Source: Galerina marginata
Lineage: Eukaryota; Basidiomycota; Agaricomycetes; Agaricales; Galerinaceae
DNA: 64,000 nucleotides
Reading direction: 5' to 3'
Assembly: GCA_023014335.1 (NCBI GenBank)
Contig: JAECYW010000009.1
Location: 2,170,001-2,234,000 of the forward strand
Shown: piece by piece, positions 23,401 through 34,984 of the stretch
Layout of the letters: the number at the start of each line of letters is the position of its first letter
Numbering within the stretch: the stretch's first letter is position 1
The notes under the pieces: model-generated
Databases searched by the model: none
Told to the model about the DNA's origin: nothing
Seen by the model: only the letters and a program-made list of their open reading frames with translations
Made by a program: the position numbers and the translations under genes

Positions 23401-24458
23401 GGTGCTCTTTCCTTGACCTTTCTTGTTGCTGGAGCGATTGCTGCGGGTCCCAGCCTCTTCTTGGCACAATATGCGGTGGCGATGTCCAATGCAGTCAGTT
23501 GGAGTGGGTTCAAAGTTCGAGGCTATCGACCGGAATGGGTTTGCTATGATGGCCTACTACGAGAATAGAGGTAAGTCTACCTACGCTTTTCCCACTTTGT
23601 GGATAACTCTGACGGCCGCAAAATGCACACTAGGTTCCCGGTCAATCGGAAACGCGCCCATGAATTCCTTTGCATTATCTTCAATCCTAAGCCTCGGGCT
23701 AGAACCTGCTTGGAGAGTCGTTGCAACGGCGGTTTCCTTTGTAATCCTCACCCAGGCACTCTTACTCTTACTCTTCTTTTGTAGCTTCGTTCTAACATTA
23801 CACCTTAGGGTGTTACTACTGGTGCTGAATGGAGTGACTTTGCAAGGCGATGGCAACAAAGACCGTGGCTTTTACAATGGTGAGGATGATGACATTTCAC
23901 CTATGAAACCATTTTTTTTAGTGTCTATCGTCGATGGCTACAATCTATCAGCCAGAATCGACAACACCAAAGCTGTCCAGTGACCGACTGCCTAGATCTC
24001 TGCCCTGATTCTATGTGTTTAGCTGTTGTTGCGTTTGTTGGGCAATTGATCTGAGGTCGGTGTTGGTCCTTTCCACTGAATGGCCATTTGATTTTGCTCC
24101 ATTCCGTGAGGATGCAGAAGCGCCTGTGAGGCCAATTTGGATGGCAATTCCACTGAGTATCAAAAGTACAGGGAATATTCCCACACGACATCCATTAGAG
24201 AACCGCAAATTGCTACTCCGGTTCACACAAACCGCCTGCGACTTGCCCCATCTCTGGTGAGTTCATAAACGCCATTTTCAAGTACATATGATATATCCAA
24301 TTGATTGCGCGTTCAGGCCTCCAATTCTACAGCTATTCCAAGAGCAACTGCCGAGTGTAAATGCCTACACCTTCGACGAGTCAAGTGGCACGGCTCTATG
24401 GACTTGTGATTCGAACCTGAATGCGGACTATACCCTGACCTTCTGTCCTTGGATCTAA
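23400..24458 (+). pseudogene. Thaumatin-like protein pseudogene
   Basis: Scattered blocks match the two intact thaumatin-like genes downstream and keep their order. They are CLESRCNGGFLCNPHPGT (intact: CLDGGCNGGLVCDPRTGT), TLQGDGNKDRGFYN, VSIVDGYNLSARIDN, LQFYSYSKSNC and FDESSGTALWTCDSNLNADY ending in FCPWI. They lie in different frames, with in-frame stops, for example a TAA shortly after SNC. The 5' limit is vague; a signal-peptide-like stretch may lie near 23410-23460. It is the leftmost member of a three-copy tandem array. Confidence 0.75.
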
Positions 24459-25039
24459 TGCAGGTTGTTAAGCTGATATACCTCTCGGAAAATCTATCTG
24501 GGAATTATACTGTTCCCTATCTCAATTCGGTTGCTTATCTTTACTCCTGTTGCCCTACACCTCCCACTTGCAAGATGCTTTGGACCGACTTCGTCAACTT
24601 GAAAAACTATCATGTGAAGCACATTTCTTCTCCATTTAAATATTCCGTGACATGTGTCCTTTCCACACCTCAGCTTTGTGGTTCGGATCAACCACAGCAC
24701 TCGGTCTTGCCGTTATGTTCGGTTTCTCGTCCTTCCATCCTACACTTAGCATCAGACAAAAATGAAACAACCATACAAGAAGCCGAATCTCAAACACTCG
24801 TGATGGACTAGCAAGCATGTGGGGTGTGTTCTCGAGGCCATCTTGACGAAAAACCCGACCATGACCACGTCCTTTACAGAAATTCTATTTTTACAAAGTC
24901 ACTGCCAGCATATGGCTTGACCAGTTTGACGCACATCGCTTCAAAGTACAGAAAACCAGAGACGTCATGGTATGTGTGTGCAGTATAAAAGGACGTCGAT
25001 TGTCTCTGAACCCCTCAGGTTCAGAAATTCTCATCAGCT
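24459..25039. other. Spacer and promoter of the first intact thaumatin-like gene
   Basis: No gene is recognised. A TATA box lies at 24984-24990. Confidence 0.45.
24984..24990 (+). promoter_or_regulatory. TATA box (TATAAAA) of thaumatin-like gene 1
   Basis: It lies 56 nt upstream of the ATG at 25040. The paralogue has the same element at nearly the same distance, which supports the call. Confidence 0.6.
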
Positions 25040-26356
25040 ATGAAAGGTTTCGTCCTTGCCAGCTCTGTTGCTTTAATTTCGGGAGTTGCGGGTCGCACAC
25101 TCACCGTAGGTTTCTATTCACCACGTTGATTTTCGCGACGTGAATGATCCGATTATCCAGGTTTACAATGCCTGTCCATTTACTATTTGGTAAGGTCCTT
25201 ACTTGCGTGCGCGTTTCTGTCTAACGAGTTATCTTCTAGGCCCGCTGTAAGAAATCAATGCTGATGCCGTTTCACTGTCTACAACCAACCCCATTTCCCA
25301 GATGTTTACTGATCTGAATGTCCCAAATAACGTGGCGCCTTCTTTCACGACTGGGTAGGTAAATTTACCGGAAATACTGTAAAACAGAACTAATGCCACG
25401 CTTTCAGGTGGGCCGCTGGATCCTTCACGAAGGTCAGCTTTACTGTTCCCAACAATTGGAAGGCTGGTCGTATCTGGGTATGTTTCCAGAATAATTTTGT
25501 CATCTCGACATTGGGCATTATTTTAATCAGCACATTCTGCATGTAGGCCCGTCGCAACTGCGACTTTAGCAGTAATCCTGGCCCAAATTCTTGCCTGGAT
25601 GGCGGCTGCAATGGAGGTCTGGTGTGTGACCCGCGCACAGGAACAGTAAGAGTCTAAGTCCTGCGTTTTCTGACATTAACTGACATCTGTGCAGGGTGTG
25701 CCACCTGCCACTGTCGCCGAGTTCACTCTTTCAGGAGATGGAAATCAAGACTTCTATGACGGTAATACCTCAGCTTGTAATAAATTCCCATCATATCTGT
25801 TCTGATGTCTCAATCCTTTAGTGTCCCTCGTGGACGGATACAATCTTCCTATGCGTATCGATAACAGTGTAGGATGTTCCGTGGCTTCCTGCCCAGTGGA
25901 CTTGGGACCAAACTGTCAGTGATTATGACCTGTCTAAAATATCCTTGCCTTAATCATTTTTCTAGGTCCGTCACAGCTAAAAGGACCATTTGACTCCACT
26001 GGATTCCCAGTTGGTTGCAAGAGTGCTTGCATTGCAAACCTTGATGGAAACCCAGGTCAGCTGTTGCAACTATTTTGAGGCCATTCCATGACTGAGCACC
26101 GTGAATAGGTAACTCTGCAAATTGCTGTTCGGGGTCTCACAACACAGCGGCTACCTGCCCGCCTTCCGGTCGGTGCCCTTCCTTCCTACTCGGCTTGACT
26201 CTAACTGACTAACTAATAGGTGTCGCTTTCTACAGCTACTTCAAGGGTAACTGTCCCAATGCATATGCTTACGCCTTCGACGAATCTAGCGGCACTGCGC
26301 TCTGGACCTGTCCCTCTAGTAAAAACGCCGACTACACCGTTACTTTCTGTCCATAA
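25040..26356 (+). CDS. Thaumatin-like protein 1 (secreted)
   Basis: The product is a small secreted thaumatin-family (GH64/TLP-type) protein. Fungal members bind or degrade beta-1,3-glucan and act on the cell wall. A signal peptide (MKGFVLASSVALISGVAG) precedes VYNACPFTIWPAMFTDLNV. Further landmarks are GRIWARRNCDF, GGCNGGLVCD, SLVDGYNLPMRIDN, CPVDLGPNC, GCKSAC, CCSG(S)HNTAATCPPSGV, YSYFKGNCPNAYAYAFD and a terminal TVTFCP, with many paired cysteines. At least nine short introns interrupt it. A 7-nt exon (25240-25246, G CCC GCT) encodes the end of Trp plus Pro-Ala. All junctions read in frame, so the gene looks functional. It is a tandem paralogue of 27534-28913. The enzymatic role is inferred from the family. 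Confidence 0.9.
25240..25246 (+). other. 7-nt micro-exon in thaumatin-like gene 1
   Basis: The bases GCCCGCT lie between introns 25190-25239 and 25247-25301. Including them gives TIW-PA-MFTDLNV, matching the paralogue. Confidence 0.75.
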
Positions 26357-27472
26357 ATATATCCCACGAAGTTCCCGTATTTACTTCGATGAAAGCTCCA
26401 GAATCGTTGCTTCTCTTGTACTCCTTACTTCGAATCGTTTCTTGCCACAAATTACATATCCACTTTCGAGGACATGATAGATAAAGTTCATGTGAACGCA
26501 AAGCATGACCAGGTGCCATAGAACATGTATGTATCACACCCAGTCATCCCGACGGACAGAAGATCCTGTTATCAAGGCATGTGCTTCAGCCGAAGGGAGA
26601 ACATTGACGCACCTGGCTGCTGGCGACCTACCTTCAACCCAGTTCCAACTTCTTCAATTGAAGAATATTCTCTTTCCCCTTCGGATCCGGCGAAACTTAC
26701 CTCGTTCGAGCTCTCTGAGCTTTTGGGCTTGATGGTCAAAGGTGCTTCGGGATGTACCGTGACTAATGGCCGAGTTGAATCGGACTCGGAGCTCCGGATC
26801 CAGCCCTAGTTTCTTGCACCGCAGTCAACGACAGCCTATCACGGTGAACGTGTCATTGCCAGAGCCCTCCGCTCTGAACCTTCAACCCCATCCGATAACG
26901 CCAGTTTTGAGGTTACAAGGTTATTCCCGTTCTCTATTTCCTCTTGATATTTGTATTGAATTGAACTTTGCAGGTTCTCACTGAGCCACTGGCACCTCAG
27001 TTCCAAAAAAAATTAATCTTGCAATCTGAATACCTGTGCCTTCAAGTGATGGGCTAGCACCTATACAATCGTAAAAGAACAATCTTCTGGCCTGCTCCAG
27101 TTATCTACACTGCTGAATTCTACCCCATGCAGTATGTAAGTCACCGATAGCCGGTCGGTCGAGAATCTCCCGAATTGTAAAAACATATCCCCTTTCGACT
27201 GAAAGCGCCAATAATTAGACACAGCCTTGCTCTATCAGGCGTCAAAATACCAAGCCAAGCACGCATCCCTGGCAGGCGACTACCAAGGATATCAGGTGAG
27301 CTACTATTCAAGCAACCCAAGTTGAAAAGATGAACCCCAGTCTGAGGTGCTATTGAGGGTCTCCGTCCATCCTCTAAGTTCTCGTGTGAGGCGCATGGCC
27401 AGCTCTTCTCGTTTTGTGCAGCACAATCGTGTTGGTCTGACATGCGCACTGGATGAGGCAATCTTGTATATC
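26357..27472. other. Spacer between thaumatin-like genes, no gene recognised
   Basis: The open frames at 26525-26809 and 26766-26984 resemble no family I know. The final 60 nt hold the promoter of the next gene. Confidence 0.4.
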
Positions 27473-27480
27473 TATAAAAG
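27473..27480 (+). promoter_or_regulatory. TATA box (TATAAAAG) of thaumatin-like gene 2
   Basis: It lies 61 nt upstream of ATG 27534, matching the spacing in the paralogue. Confidence 0.6.
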
Positions 27481-27533
27481 TAGCAGCCATCGACAGCGAA
27501 ACGTTCTTTAGCACCCTGCTAACTGAACTTACC

Positions 27534-28913
27534 ATGAAGATCTTTCTTGCCACTACTTTGGCTCTTGCTAGTGGAGCGTCAGCGCGCACCTTTACTGTTT
27601 GTCATTTGACTTCAGATTCAAGGCCGCTTCCTGATTTTCATCGGTTAGGTGTACAATGCTTGTCCGTTCACCATCTGGTGAGTTAGCGGCCTATCCCTAT
27701 AGCTCATTGTTTCATTTATAAATTATATCATAGGCCAGCGGTAGTTCCATATTGCACTGTTCATATTGGGTCACTGATTTGAATTAGATGTTTACCGACT
27801 TGAATGTTGCGCCTAACGTTCCATCGTTCACGACTGGGTTGGTTGATGAAATTATTTGCATCTCACATTTTTTTTGAATGATTTCGCCATAGATGGGAGG
27901 CCAAAGCCTGGACCAAGGTATCTTTCACTGTGCCCGACAATTGGAAAGCCGGAAGAATCTGGGTTAGTCAACTAACTATCGTTCATGCCTTCGGTATCTT
28001 GGCGGCCCTCACTTACCCATATTATTCAGGGAAGGCGTAACTGTGATTTCAGCCAGAATCCAGGACCAAATTCCTGCCTTACTGGTGGATGCAATGGCGG
28101 TCTTGTATGCGATCCTCGTACTGGAACTGTGAGCAGCCTCTAAACGTCATCTGCTCTGTAATATTTATACAGGGCATTTACAGGGCGTCCCTCCCGCCAC
28201 TGTCGCCGAGTGGACCTTGCAAGGGGGTGGAAACGTGGATTGGTACGACGGTCAGTTTAAATAGAACTCCAGCCAAAAAAATACAATTTATGAGATTTAT
28301 ATCGCGTTCTAGTATCCCTAGTGGATGGGTACAACCTCCCCATGCGGTCAGCCTACTTCCTTTGCTGGGTTCCGCTCACGACTGGACTATGACCAATTAT
28401 ATAGTATCACAAACAACAAAGGTTGCCCTGTTGCTGACTGCGCTGTCGACCTCGGTCCTAACTGTGAGCTTAACCTCTTTATCGCGTCCTCGACAGAATA
28501 CACATTTATTTTATCTACAAGGTCCCGCACCACTTAAGGGTCCTTACGACTCCACCGGCTTTCCTGTTGGTTGCAAATCAGCTTGCTTCGCTAATCTTGA
28601 TGGCAATCAAGGTAGTTATGGAACAACCTGCTGCTGGCCACTGTCTAATAAGTGACTGTTCTTCAGGCAACTCTGCCAATTGCTGCTCTGGCAGTCATAA
28701 CACCGCGGCAACCTGCCCATCGTCCGGTGTGGCCTACTACAGCTATTTTAGTATGCTTCTTCCATTCCTGCGGGTATTGTGTGACTTATTTTCACAACAG
28801 AGAACAACTGCCCGAGAGCATATGCCTATGCCTACGATGAGGCAAGCGGCACTGCCTTGTGGACTTGCCCTTCGGACTTGAAGGCCGATTATACCCTTAC
28901 CTTCTGCCCATAA
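27534..28913 (+). CDS. Thaumatin-like protein 2 (secreted)
   Basis: This is a paralogue of the preceding thaumatin-like gene with the same exon layout. A signal peptide (MKIFLATTLALASGASA) precedes TFT-VYNACPFTIW, then PA from a 7-nt exon (27734-27740, G CCA GCG), then MFTDLNVAPNVPSFTTG. It continues through GRIWGRRNCDF, CNGGLVCDPRTGTG, VSLVDGYNLPMR, GCPVADCAVDLGPNC, GCKSACFANLDGNQG, CCSGSHNTAATCPSSGV, YSYF and ends TLTFCP (TAA 28911-28913). The cysteine pattern is intact. It is likely a secreted cell-wall or beta-glucan-active protein. It may share regulation with gene 1 because both have a TATA box at the same distance. I see no lesion. Confidence 0.9.
27734..27740 (+). other. 7-nt micro-exon in thaumatin-like gene 2
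   Basis: The bases GCCAGCG lie between an intron ending ..atcatag and one starting gtagtt. The position and phase equal those in thaumatin-like gene 1. Confidence 0.75.
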
Positions 28914-29294
28914 ACCTGTCGCCTTTACTATCCCCTGTTCTGGAACTTACGCTACCGCCTTACTATACGATTCTGACTCCTGAGTCCTGATGACATTCCA
29001 TGGCAGCCGTTCAAATGTAGCCTGATTTAAAGAGACAAATACTTATATTAGAACCTGAAACCAAATAGTTTTCATATCTGCACGACTAATATTGAGATTG
29101 AGATTGGGTAGAGTCACTGACTACGTGTAAAGGAGACTGAGATGATGTAATTGGAGAGGGTCTTACAGACCCAAACACAGACAAGCAAAGGCCCTGACGA
29201 CTTCGAGGCGTCTACAACCACTACTTCGTCAACTCAACATTTGCTCCTTTCGGGACAAACGTTTCAGCTTCCTTCTACTGTAACCGCGTCCCAA
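28914..29294. other. Intergenic spacer
   Basis: There is no gene. A short GAGATT tandem repeat lies near 29092-29107. The sequence from 29151 is open in the frame of the next gene but starts right after a stop and has no ATG before 29295. Confidence 0.4.
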
Positions 29295-30036
29295 ATGCCT
29301 GGAAGATGGACCCAATACGAAGAAGTAAGCGTCACAGTTCGAACGCAAAAGCATAAGCTTACCAGGGTTTCGTTTGTAGGATTCATCGCGCCTTCCCGAA
29401 GGGTTCAAGCGCATCGGGTACGACGCCGATACTAAGATATACTCTTTCCGCGACGCGAACGGTGTGGTGTATCAAGGAAAACCAGGTCTGGACTATGGCA
29501 CCTTGAAACCCAAACCTGGCACGAATGAGGTCATGGACCACGAAAGGCCAAGCGCCTTCGAACCTTGTGCGCATGTTTTTACTTGGCTTCAGTTGTGCTA
29601 ATCTAACCGTACTTTGTGTTTAGCGCTTCTTAGGAGATCTTCTCTGTCTGCGCCTGATGGATCACCCCCGCCCAAGACATTCCAGGACATCCTGGCCCCA
29701 GAACTGATCACCTCGTCGACCATGTCAGGCGGCCGCGTATCTCCACCATCGTCTCCCACTTTCAAGCCTCGTGCCGAATGGATCAAGGGTGTCAGAAAGT
29801 CTGCGCTGCCGAAAATGCAGGGGGTAGTGCATACGCTCCGGCGGTCAATGACGTCGGTCCGGAAGGCGCGCTCGTCTTCTGTCAGTTCGGAATTCCGTTC
29901 CAATTCCAGTGACCCCCATGAGGACGAGACGAAGGGCCTGATACGCGATGGCTCGACATCAACATTCAGCTTGGACAGGCCATCGTTTACAGGTAATTCT
30001 CGACCGGGTCGGTCTCCGCTGGCTCCACGTTCTTGA
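29295..30036 (+). CDS. Small Ser/Pro-rich protein with a GYDADT-type motif (CBM50/LysM-associated family?)
   Basis: Three exons (29295-29324, 29380-29566, 29624-30036) give 209 residues in frame. The start is the first in-frame ATG after a stop (MPGRWTQYEE). The conserved part is LPEGFKRIGYDADTKIYSFR followed by DANGVVYQGKPGLDYG. To my recollection this block marks a basidiomycete family often annotated as carbohydrate-binding module 50 (LysM) proteins. No LysM repeat is visible here. The rest is basic and Ser/Pro-rich (SGGRVSPPSSPTFKPR) and probably disordered. No signal peptide is seen, so an intracellular place is likely. Function is unknown. Confidence 0.7.
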
Positions 30037-30668
30037 TGCTTAGGAGGATAGACCACATCATACTATTGGCCGCAGATTGCTTTATTTGTATTAGGAACAC
30101 CGGACATCTCACGTATGGACATTGTAAATATATCATCAATGTATCTTTTACATATTTCCGAGTTGTATGTTTTATCGTGGCTATCGTGTCCGAGTCGTCT
30201 GGATATAGGCCCTAGTTGGTCAATGGTAAATATTAACCTCCAGTTGCAGATCAGCCATTCAATCAGGCTTTCAAATATCATGGTCCTGGAGCACATCACA
30301 TAGTTCGCCCCTAGCCTGCCTATCCATGTGTGTAAATTTTTGCTTAGGCCTATCGATACATATGAAATTAGCTTCTTAGCATTTACCCGCACCTATCCTT
30401 GTCACTGAACTGTTAACCAATTGTTTAGTTCTAATGGCACTCATTCAAGGTGATCTTCAGTCGTCCAATATTATTTAACCTCTCAAGTTAAAAGTGATAT
30501 TACAGAAGGCGGACATTGCCCAATATACCTTACATATATATCTACAATGTTCAGAGAGAACGTCAGTATACATTTAACAAAATAACATGAAGTGAGAACA
30601 CAGAAGAACACTGAGCACAAAAGTGATTACAAAAAAAAAAACTAATATAACCCAGCATCACCCTCTAC
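30037..30668. other. Convergent intergenic spacer
   Basis: The stretch is AT-rich and no gene is seen. It presumably contains the 3' ends of the flanking convergent genes. Confidence 0.4.
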
Positions 30669-32488
30669 TCAGATGGCGCTCTTACAATTCGGACATACAA
30701 CTGGAGGCAGAGGCTTCCTCGACCCGACAAGCTTAACCAGAGCATTTTCCATGCCTGCCATTTCATCCTCGCCAAATATTCCCTTTTCCCAGTCTTCAAC
30801 CGCCTCTTGGTTCCCCTCTAGGATTTGGTATACCAGCCTTCGTGCACGAGTCACGAACCCGATGTTCCCTGACACCCCACCCAGCACGAATGCGCCTCCA
30901 CGCACCAGGGGCTGCTGGGCTACTGTTAGGAGCTCAGAAGGGATCTCCTCGAGGATTGAGGCAAGTGAGCGGGGCTCTTCAATTTGGTTTTGGCTCTGGG
31001 ATCCCGACGCTCTAGGCGCGGCTTTCTTCCCCGAGGAAGGACGGCCACGCCGTTTCTTCTTGGGAGGCTGGGCAGCGGCGGTATCGGAGTCGTCTTCATC
31101 CTGGGGCACGACGTGTACTACGGCTACTGTGAGAGGGATGAGAGATTCCAGGTCGATGGACTCGTCGGTATCTGGTGAACAAGCAAGCAGGCGAAGCGCG
31201 CGGCTTTCGGCTGGAATTGAAGCGTCGGCGTCGGCTTCTTCTTTCTTGGTTCGCACAGGTGGTTTCTTGACAGGGCTGGCGTGCTTTCGTGCGCTCCTCG
31301 TTGCTCTGACGGGCTTTTGGGGGCTGGAGCTGGTGGATGCGACAGCGGCAGTAGACGCGCTTTCTTTGGATTTGGCTTTGATGAGACAGCTTTGGTGGTA
31401 CGCCCTTCGACAGGACGGACGTGGACAAAAGTGCATGACCCTTGTTGGGTCCATGTCGTCGGGGTTGTAGGGTTTCAGGCAAATGCAGGATGAAGAGCCA
31501 GGTTTCGGCTAGAAAGTGACGAGAAAAATGAAATCCATGTTGTGAGAGAGAATGAATGTGAAATACCTTGAGGGTACGAGCCTTATATTCAAACGTGTAC
31601 CGGCGGAAGAATTGGTCTCTTGAGATGAATGCCTGTTCATGGTCGTTTTCATTGAACTTGATCATCGGAACGATAACTAGAAGGCGGTATCTTGTCGGTG
31701 GGGTCAGAAAGTACGATAATGGAGAGATAAGCACCTTCAAATGATTCTGGTCCAACCAAGTCAAAGTGATCTGAAAATATTCGTTCGAATCGACCGACTG
31801 CAGATTGGTCGCTGAATTGAGGGATGAAAAATACGTTGTTCAGAGCCACATAAGTTGACTGCGGGAGGCCTGACGCACAATGACTTGATGACGTCCCCAA
31901 CATCCTTTCCTGAGTAATACCACTGCACTCGAGCCCACACCTAGTAAGAACGACAAAACTCTGGATGAGATGTTCGACAGAGGTGAAGAAAGGCGTTGAA
32001 ATTTCACGGTATTTGACCCATCCTCAACATGTTCTTCAGCACGAATGTCTTTTATCTTCCCGATCCAGTATTCTGATTCCGCAAATTCTACACCGGGTTC
32101 ACGACCATTTGGAAGGATAGCAACGCTGTAGATAGCGCGGATATTCAGAGTTCCCTTCAGTAAATATACGCAAGAAAATAACACTTACATGTCATCCCTG
32201 TTGAACTTATGAGTCAGCCCCTCTGTTTCTGGATCGGGGACTGTGAGTGAGAGATTATTGGAAAGTCGCGTCGATGAGTTCAGTGTAAATTGTGAATCCG
32301 AAGGACAGGATGGAGTTGGGTTTGGTTAGATAAATAAATCCTGCATCGAAATGTGAGGTAGACGTACCAATGAACGACCCAAATGATTTCAATTGAGCCC
32401 AAGTCTCCTCCGAGAGCGTGTCTGGCCGTTTGGATTTACTCTTGCGCGGTTTCTTGGTTGTCTTTGCAGCAGGTCGACCGCGTGCCAT
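30669..32488 (-). CDS. BAH-PHD chromatin protein with AT-hook-like insertion (EPR-1-like)
   Basis: Seven exons (32368-32488, 32189-32240, 32029-32125, 31879-31940, 31735-31811, 31567-31676, 30669-31508) join to 453 codons. A basic N-terminus (MARGRPAAKTTKKPRKSK) precedes a BAH domain: YWIGKIKDIRAEE, VWARVQWYYSGKDVGDVIKS and FERIFSDHFDLVGPESF. A PHD finger follows, with CIC, FCPRPSC and HQSC. The last zinc pair, CPNC, appears only at the extreme C-terminus after about 200 residues that include an AT-hook-like core (KKKRRGRPSSGKK). BAH-PHD order is that of Neurospora EPR-1, a reader of H3K27 methylation, so a nuclear role in repression is plausible but inferred. It is divergent from the BTN1 gene. 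No lesion was seen. Confidence 0.87.
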
Positions 32489-32862
32489 TTCTGACAAATA
32501 ACAGTAGAATTTCGGGGTTTTATGCAGTCAGATTTTGGTTTTTTGCGTCGATATGTCAATGGGCAGAAGGTGGTTCAAAAAGTTAAGATTCACACAAGCT
32601 CGATGTTGGTTGAACAATGCTCGGAGGTAATAAATAGAATACATTCGTCACACTATTAGAAGATACCGTGACCGTGACACCAATCTCACGTTTTGAGCTG
32701 CAGGGGTGCACTTTACCCACTGCCATAACCACTCTACCACTTCCAGATTTGGAGGCTCTGTATTTTCTTCCCTCCGGAACTCTCATGTTTATTCGAATCG
32801 GATCTTAGAACGAAGCCTGAAGATTTTATCCTGCTTCAAGAAAGAGCTCAACGAGTCGGAGC
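32489..32862. promoter_or_regulatory. Divergent promoter region between the BAH-PHD and BTN1 genes
   Basis: Only 374 nt separate the two start codons, so core promoters of both genes must lie here. I see no clear TATA box. Confidence 0.5.
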
Positions 32863-34984
32863 ATGCCGCGAGCTACATTTGCGCCTGCAGAACTGACCAT
32901 ATCATTCCCGGACGAAGGGCATTCCGACGACGAAACGGAACGGCTTGAAACACACCAGTTCAAAGAAGTAAAGGGTATTCACCTCCTTTTACACTTATGT
33001 TTGGTCTTTCTAATCGTTTGAATCTACAGAACGAGAGAAGAAGCTCCTCCGAAAGCTTGGACTCTCCTTCTTTCTTTTCGGGCTAATCAACAACGGTGTG
33101 TAATAATTAATCTCTGGAAGTCATCATAAAGCCTGATTTTCGTTTTGTACAGTACTATATGTTATCATTCTGTCGGCAGCCCTTGATCTCGTACCTCCGG
33201 CCACACCAAAAGGCATAATTGCTTTTTGCAATATTGCCCCAGCTCTGGCGGCGAAAGTGGGCTGGCCCTATATCCTGAAAGGCCGGATACGTTACACGAA
33301 ACGCTTAATCGGATGTTCTCTCCTCAGCACCTTGGGTATGCTCGTGAGTCATTCACAGCATCATCTTGGAGCTTTTACCATGTGAACCTCACATCGTGTC
33401 CAATGCAGGTGGTGGCGCTTTTTGACAGCCTCTACATGCGTCTTCTAGGAATAGGTCTTGCCTCGTTTTCTTCAGGTCGGTATACCTCTTTTGTGTGTAA
33501 ATTCACCTCTGATTCACTTGTCGCTGTGTAGGTTTGGGCGAGTTGACGTTTCTTCAGCTCTCGACAACGTATGCGCCGCCATCTATAGCTGGTCACAGTG
33601 TTGGGTAAGACTCAGTTTCCCCAAAGCTTTTCTTTATCTGACTTGAAATTTCCGAAGTTATTTTGCGTCTGGGACTGGAGCAGCTGGGCTGGTGGGTGCA
33701 TTCCTTTGGTGGGAATTGCGGGGCCTTGGTGTGCGTCTCGGTGTTGGACTGTCCTCCGTGTGTATCTTTTTTACTTCTGAAATATTGTCTCAGTTGTCTT
33801 ATATCTACCAACCCAGGTTTTGCCTGCGGTAATTCCTTTGACATATTTCTTTCTACTTCCAAATGCATCGTCATTCCTCTATTCCATAACGCCTGCCTAC
33901 GAAGACATCCTCAGCCCGCATCTGGCAGCCTCTGCTCTCCCTTATACGCCCTTGGCCGCCGCGGAAGATGAAGTTGGAGAGGAAGAAGGCAGTCATCCGT
34001 CTGGGCCTAAGCGAGGCGTTGCCCTATCAGCAAGCGATAAATGGCGACTTGTCAAGCCTCTTTTGACCAAGTACATGCTTCCGCTGTGTAAGTTATATCG
34101 TCTCAAATATTTGTGCTTGGTTTTACTGACCTATTGTTATTAGTCTGTGTTTATCTTGTGCGTATGGTTCGTGTTTGCAAGGCATTGGATGATGCTCACT
34201 ACATCTATGGGAAATATAGTTCGAGTATACGATCAATCAAGTCTGTCACTTCCTCGATTTATACTTTGGACCCATTTATTTACGGCATTCCGTCTTGGCT
34301 TCTGCAGGGTATCGGCCCGACCCTTCTATATCCCGTTCCACCACCCGAAGGTCACTGGCTTCTAAGCAAGATCATCCATTCCGTCCGAGACTACTATCCG
34401 TTGTGGCAGGTGCGCGGCCTCTTTATATCATTGCTAATGTCTGCTTTAATTAACCCCCACATTTGTTTTAGCTCGTATACCAAGCCACCGTGTTCCTCTC
34501 GCGTTCGTCGATATCTCTCGGACTGCCTGCCCTACCCGCCCGCTTCCTGCCGCTTCCTGCCATAGTCCAATTCGGTATCCTTCTAACCCTCGCGTACGAA
34601 TCGGCCTATGGGTTATTCGGCGAGGAGCACGAGTCGATGAACGTGTTCTTCGTCTTTGTGCTCATCAGTGTGGAGGGCATCTGTGGAGGCTTGGCTTAGT
34701 GCGTTTTTCTCTCGCCGGAGATCTTAGTTTTAGCTGACCTTCTGTTCGTCGTCTTTACCCTGCTCAGTGTGAATGTATTTTATCGCATCAACCACGAGCC
34801 CCCAGACCCGACCACGAATCACGATATCGAACAAACTCGACAAGAGCGTGAGTTCAAGATTGGCTCCATTGGGTTTGCAGACAGCACTGGGATCCTCGTC
34901 GCGTCGATCTTGGCTGTCCCTACGGAAATAGAACTCTGCAGCGCTCAGATTAGACGCGGTAAGCTGCTATGTAAAGGACTTTAA
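32863..34984 (+). CDS. BTN1: Battenin / CLN3 family vacuolar membrane protein
   Basis: This is the fungal counterpart of human CLN3, a multi-span vacuole (lysosome) membrane protein linked to vacuolar pH and amino-acid balance. The first exon (32863-32974) encodes an acidic N-terminus and splices to EREKKLLRKLGLSFFLFGL. Family blocks follow in order: YVIILSAALDLVP, FCNIAPALAAKVGWPYI, GLGELTFLQLSTTYAPPSIA, HSVGYFASGTGAAG, FEYTINQGI, TLLYPVPP, VYQATVFLSRSSI and NVFYRINHE. The end (CSAQIRRGKLLCKGL) matches the usual Cys-rich tail, so I place the stop at 34982-34984 and not in later open frames. The many introns are short and canonical. An acidic loop (AAEDEVGEEEGSH) lies mid-protein. No lesion was found. 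Confidence 0.93.

Noticed and set aside
30673..31470. 265-residue plus-strand open frame
   Set aside because: It is antisense to the PHD exon of the BAH-PHD gene, whose motifs and splice sites are clear.
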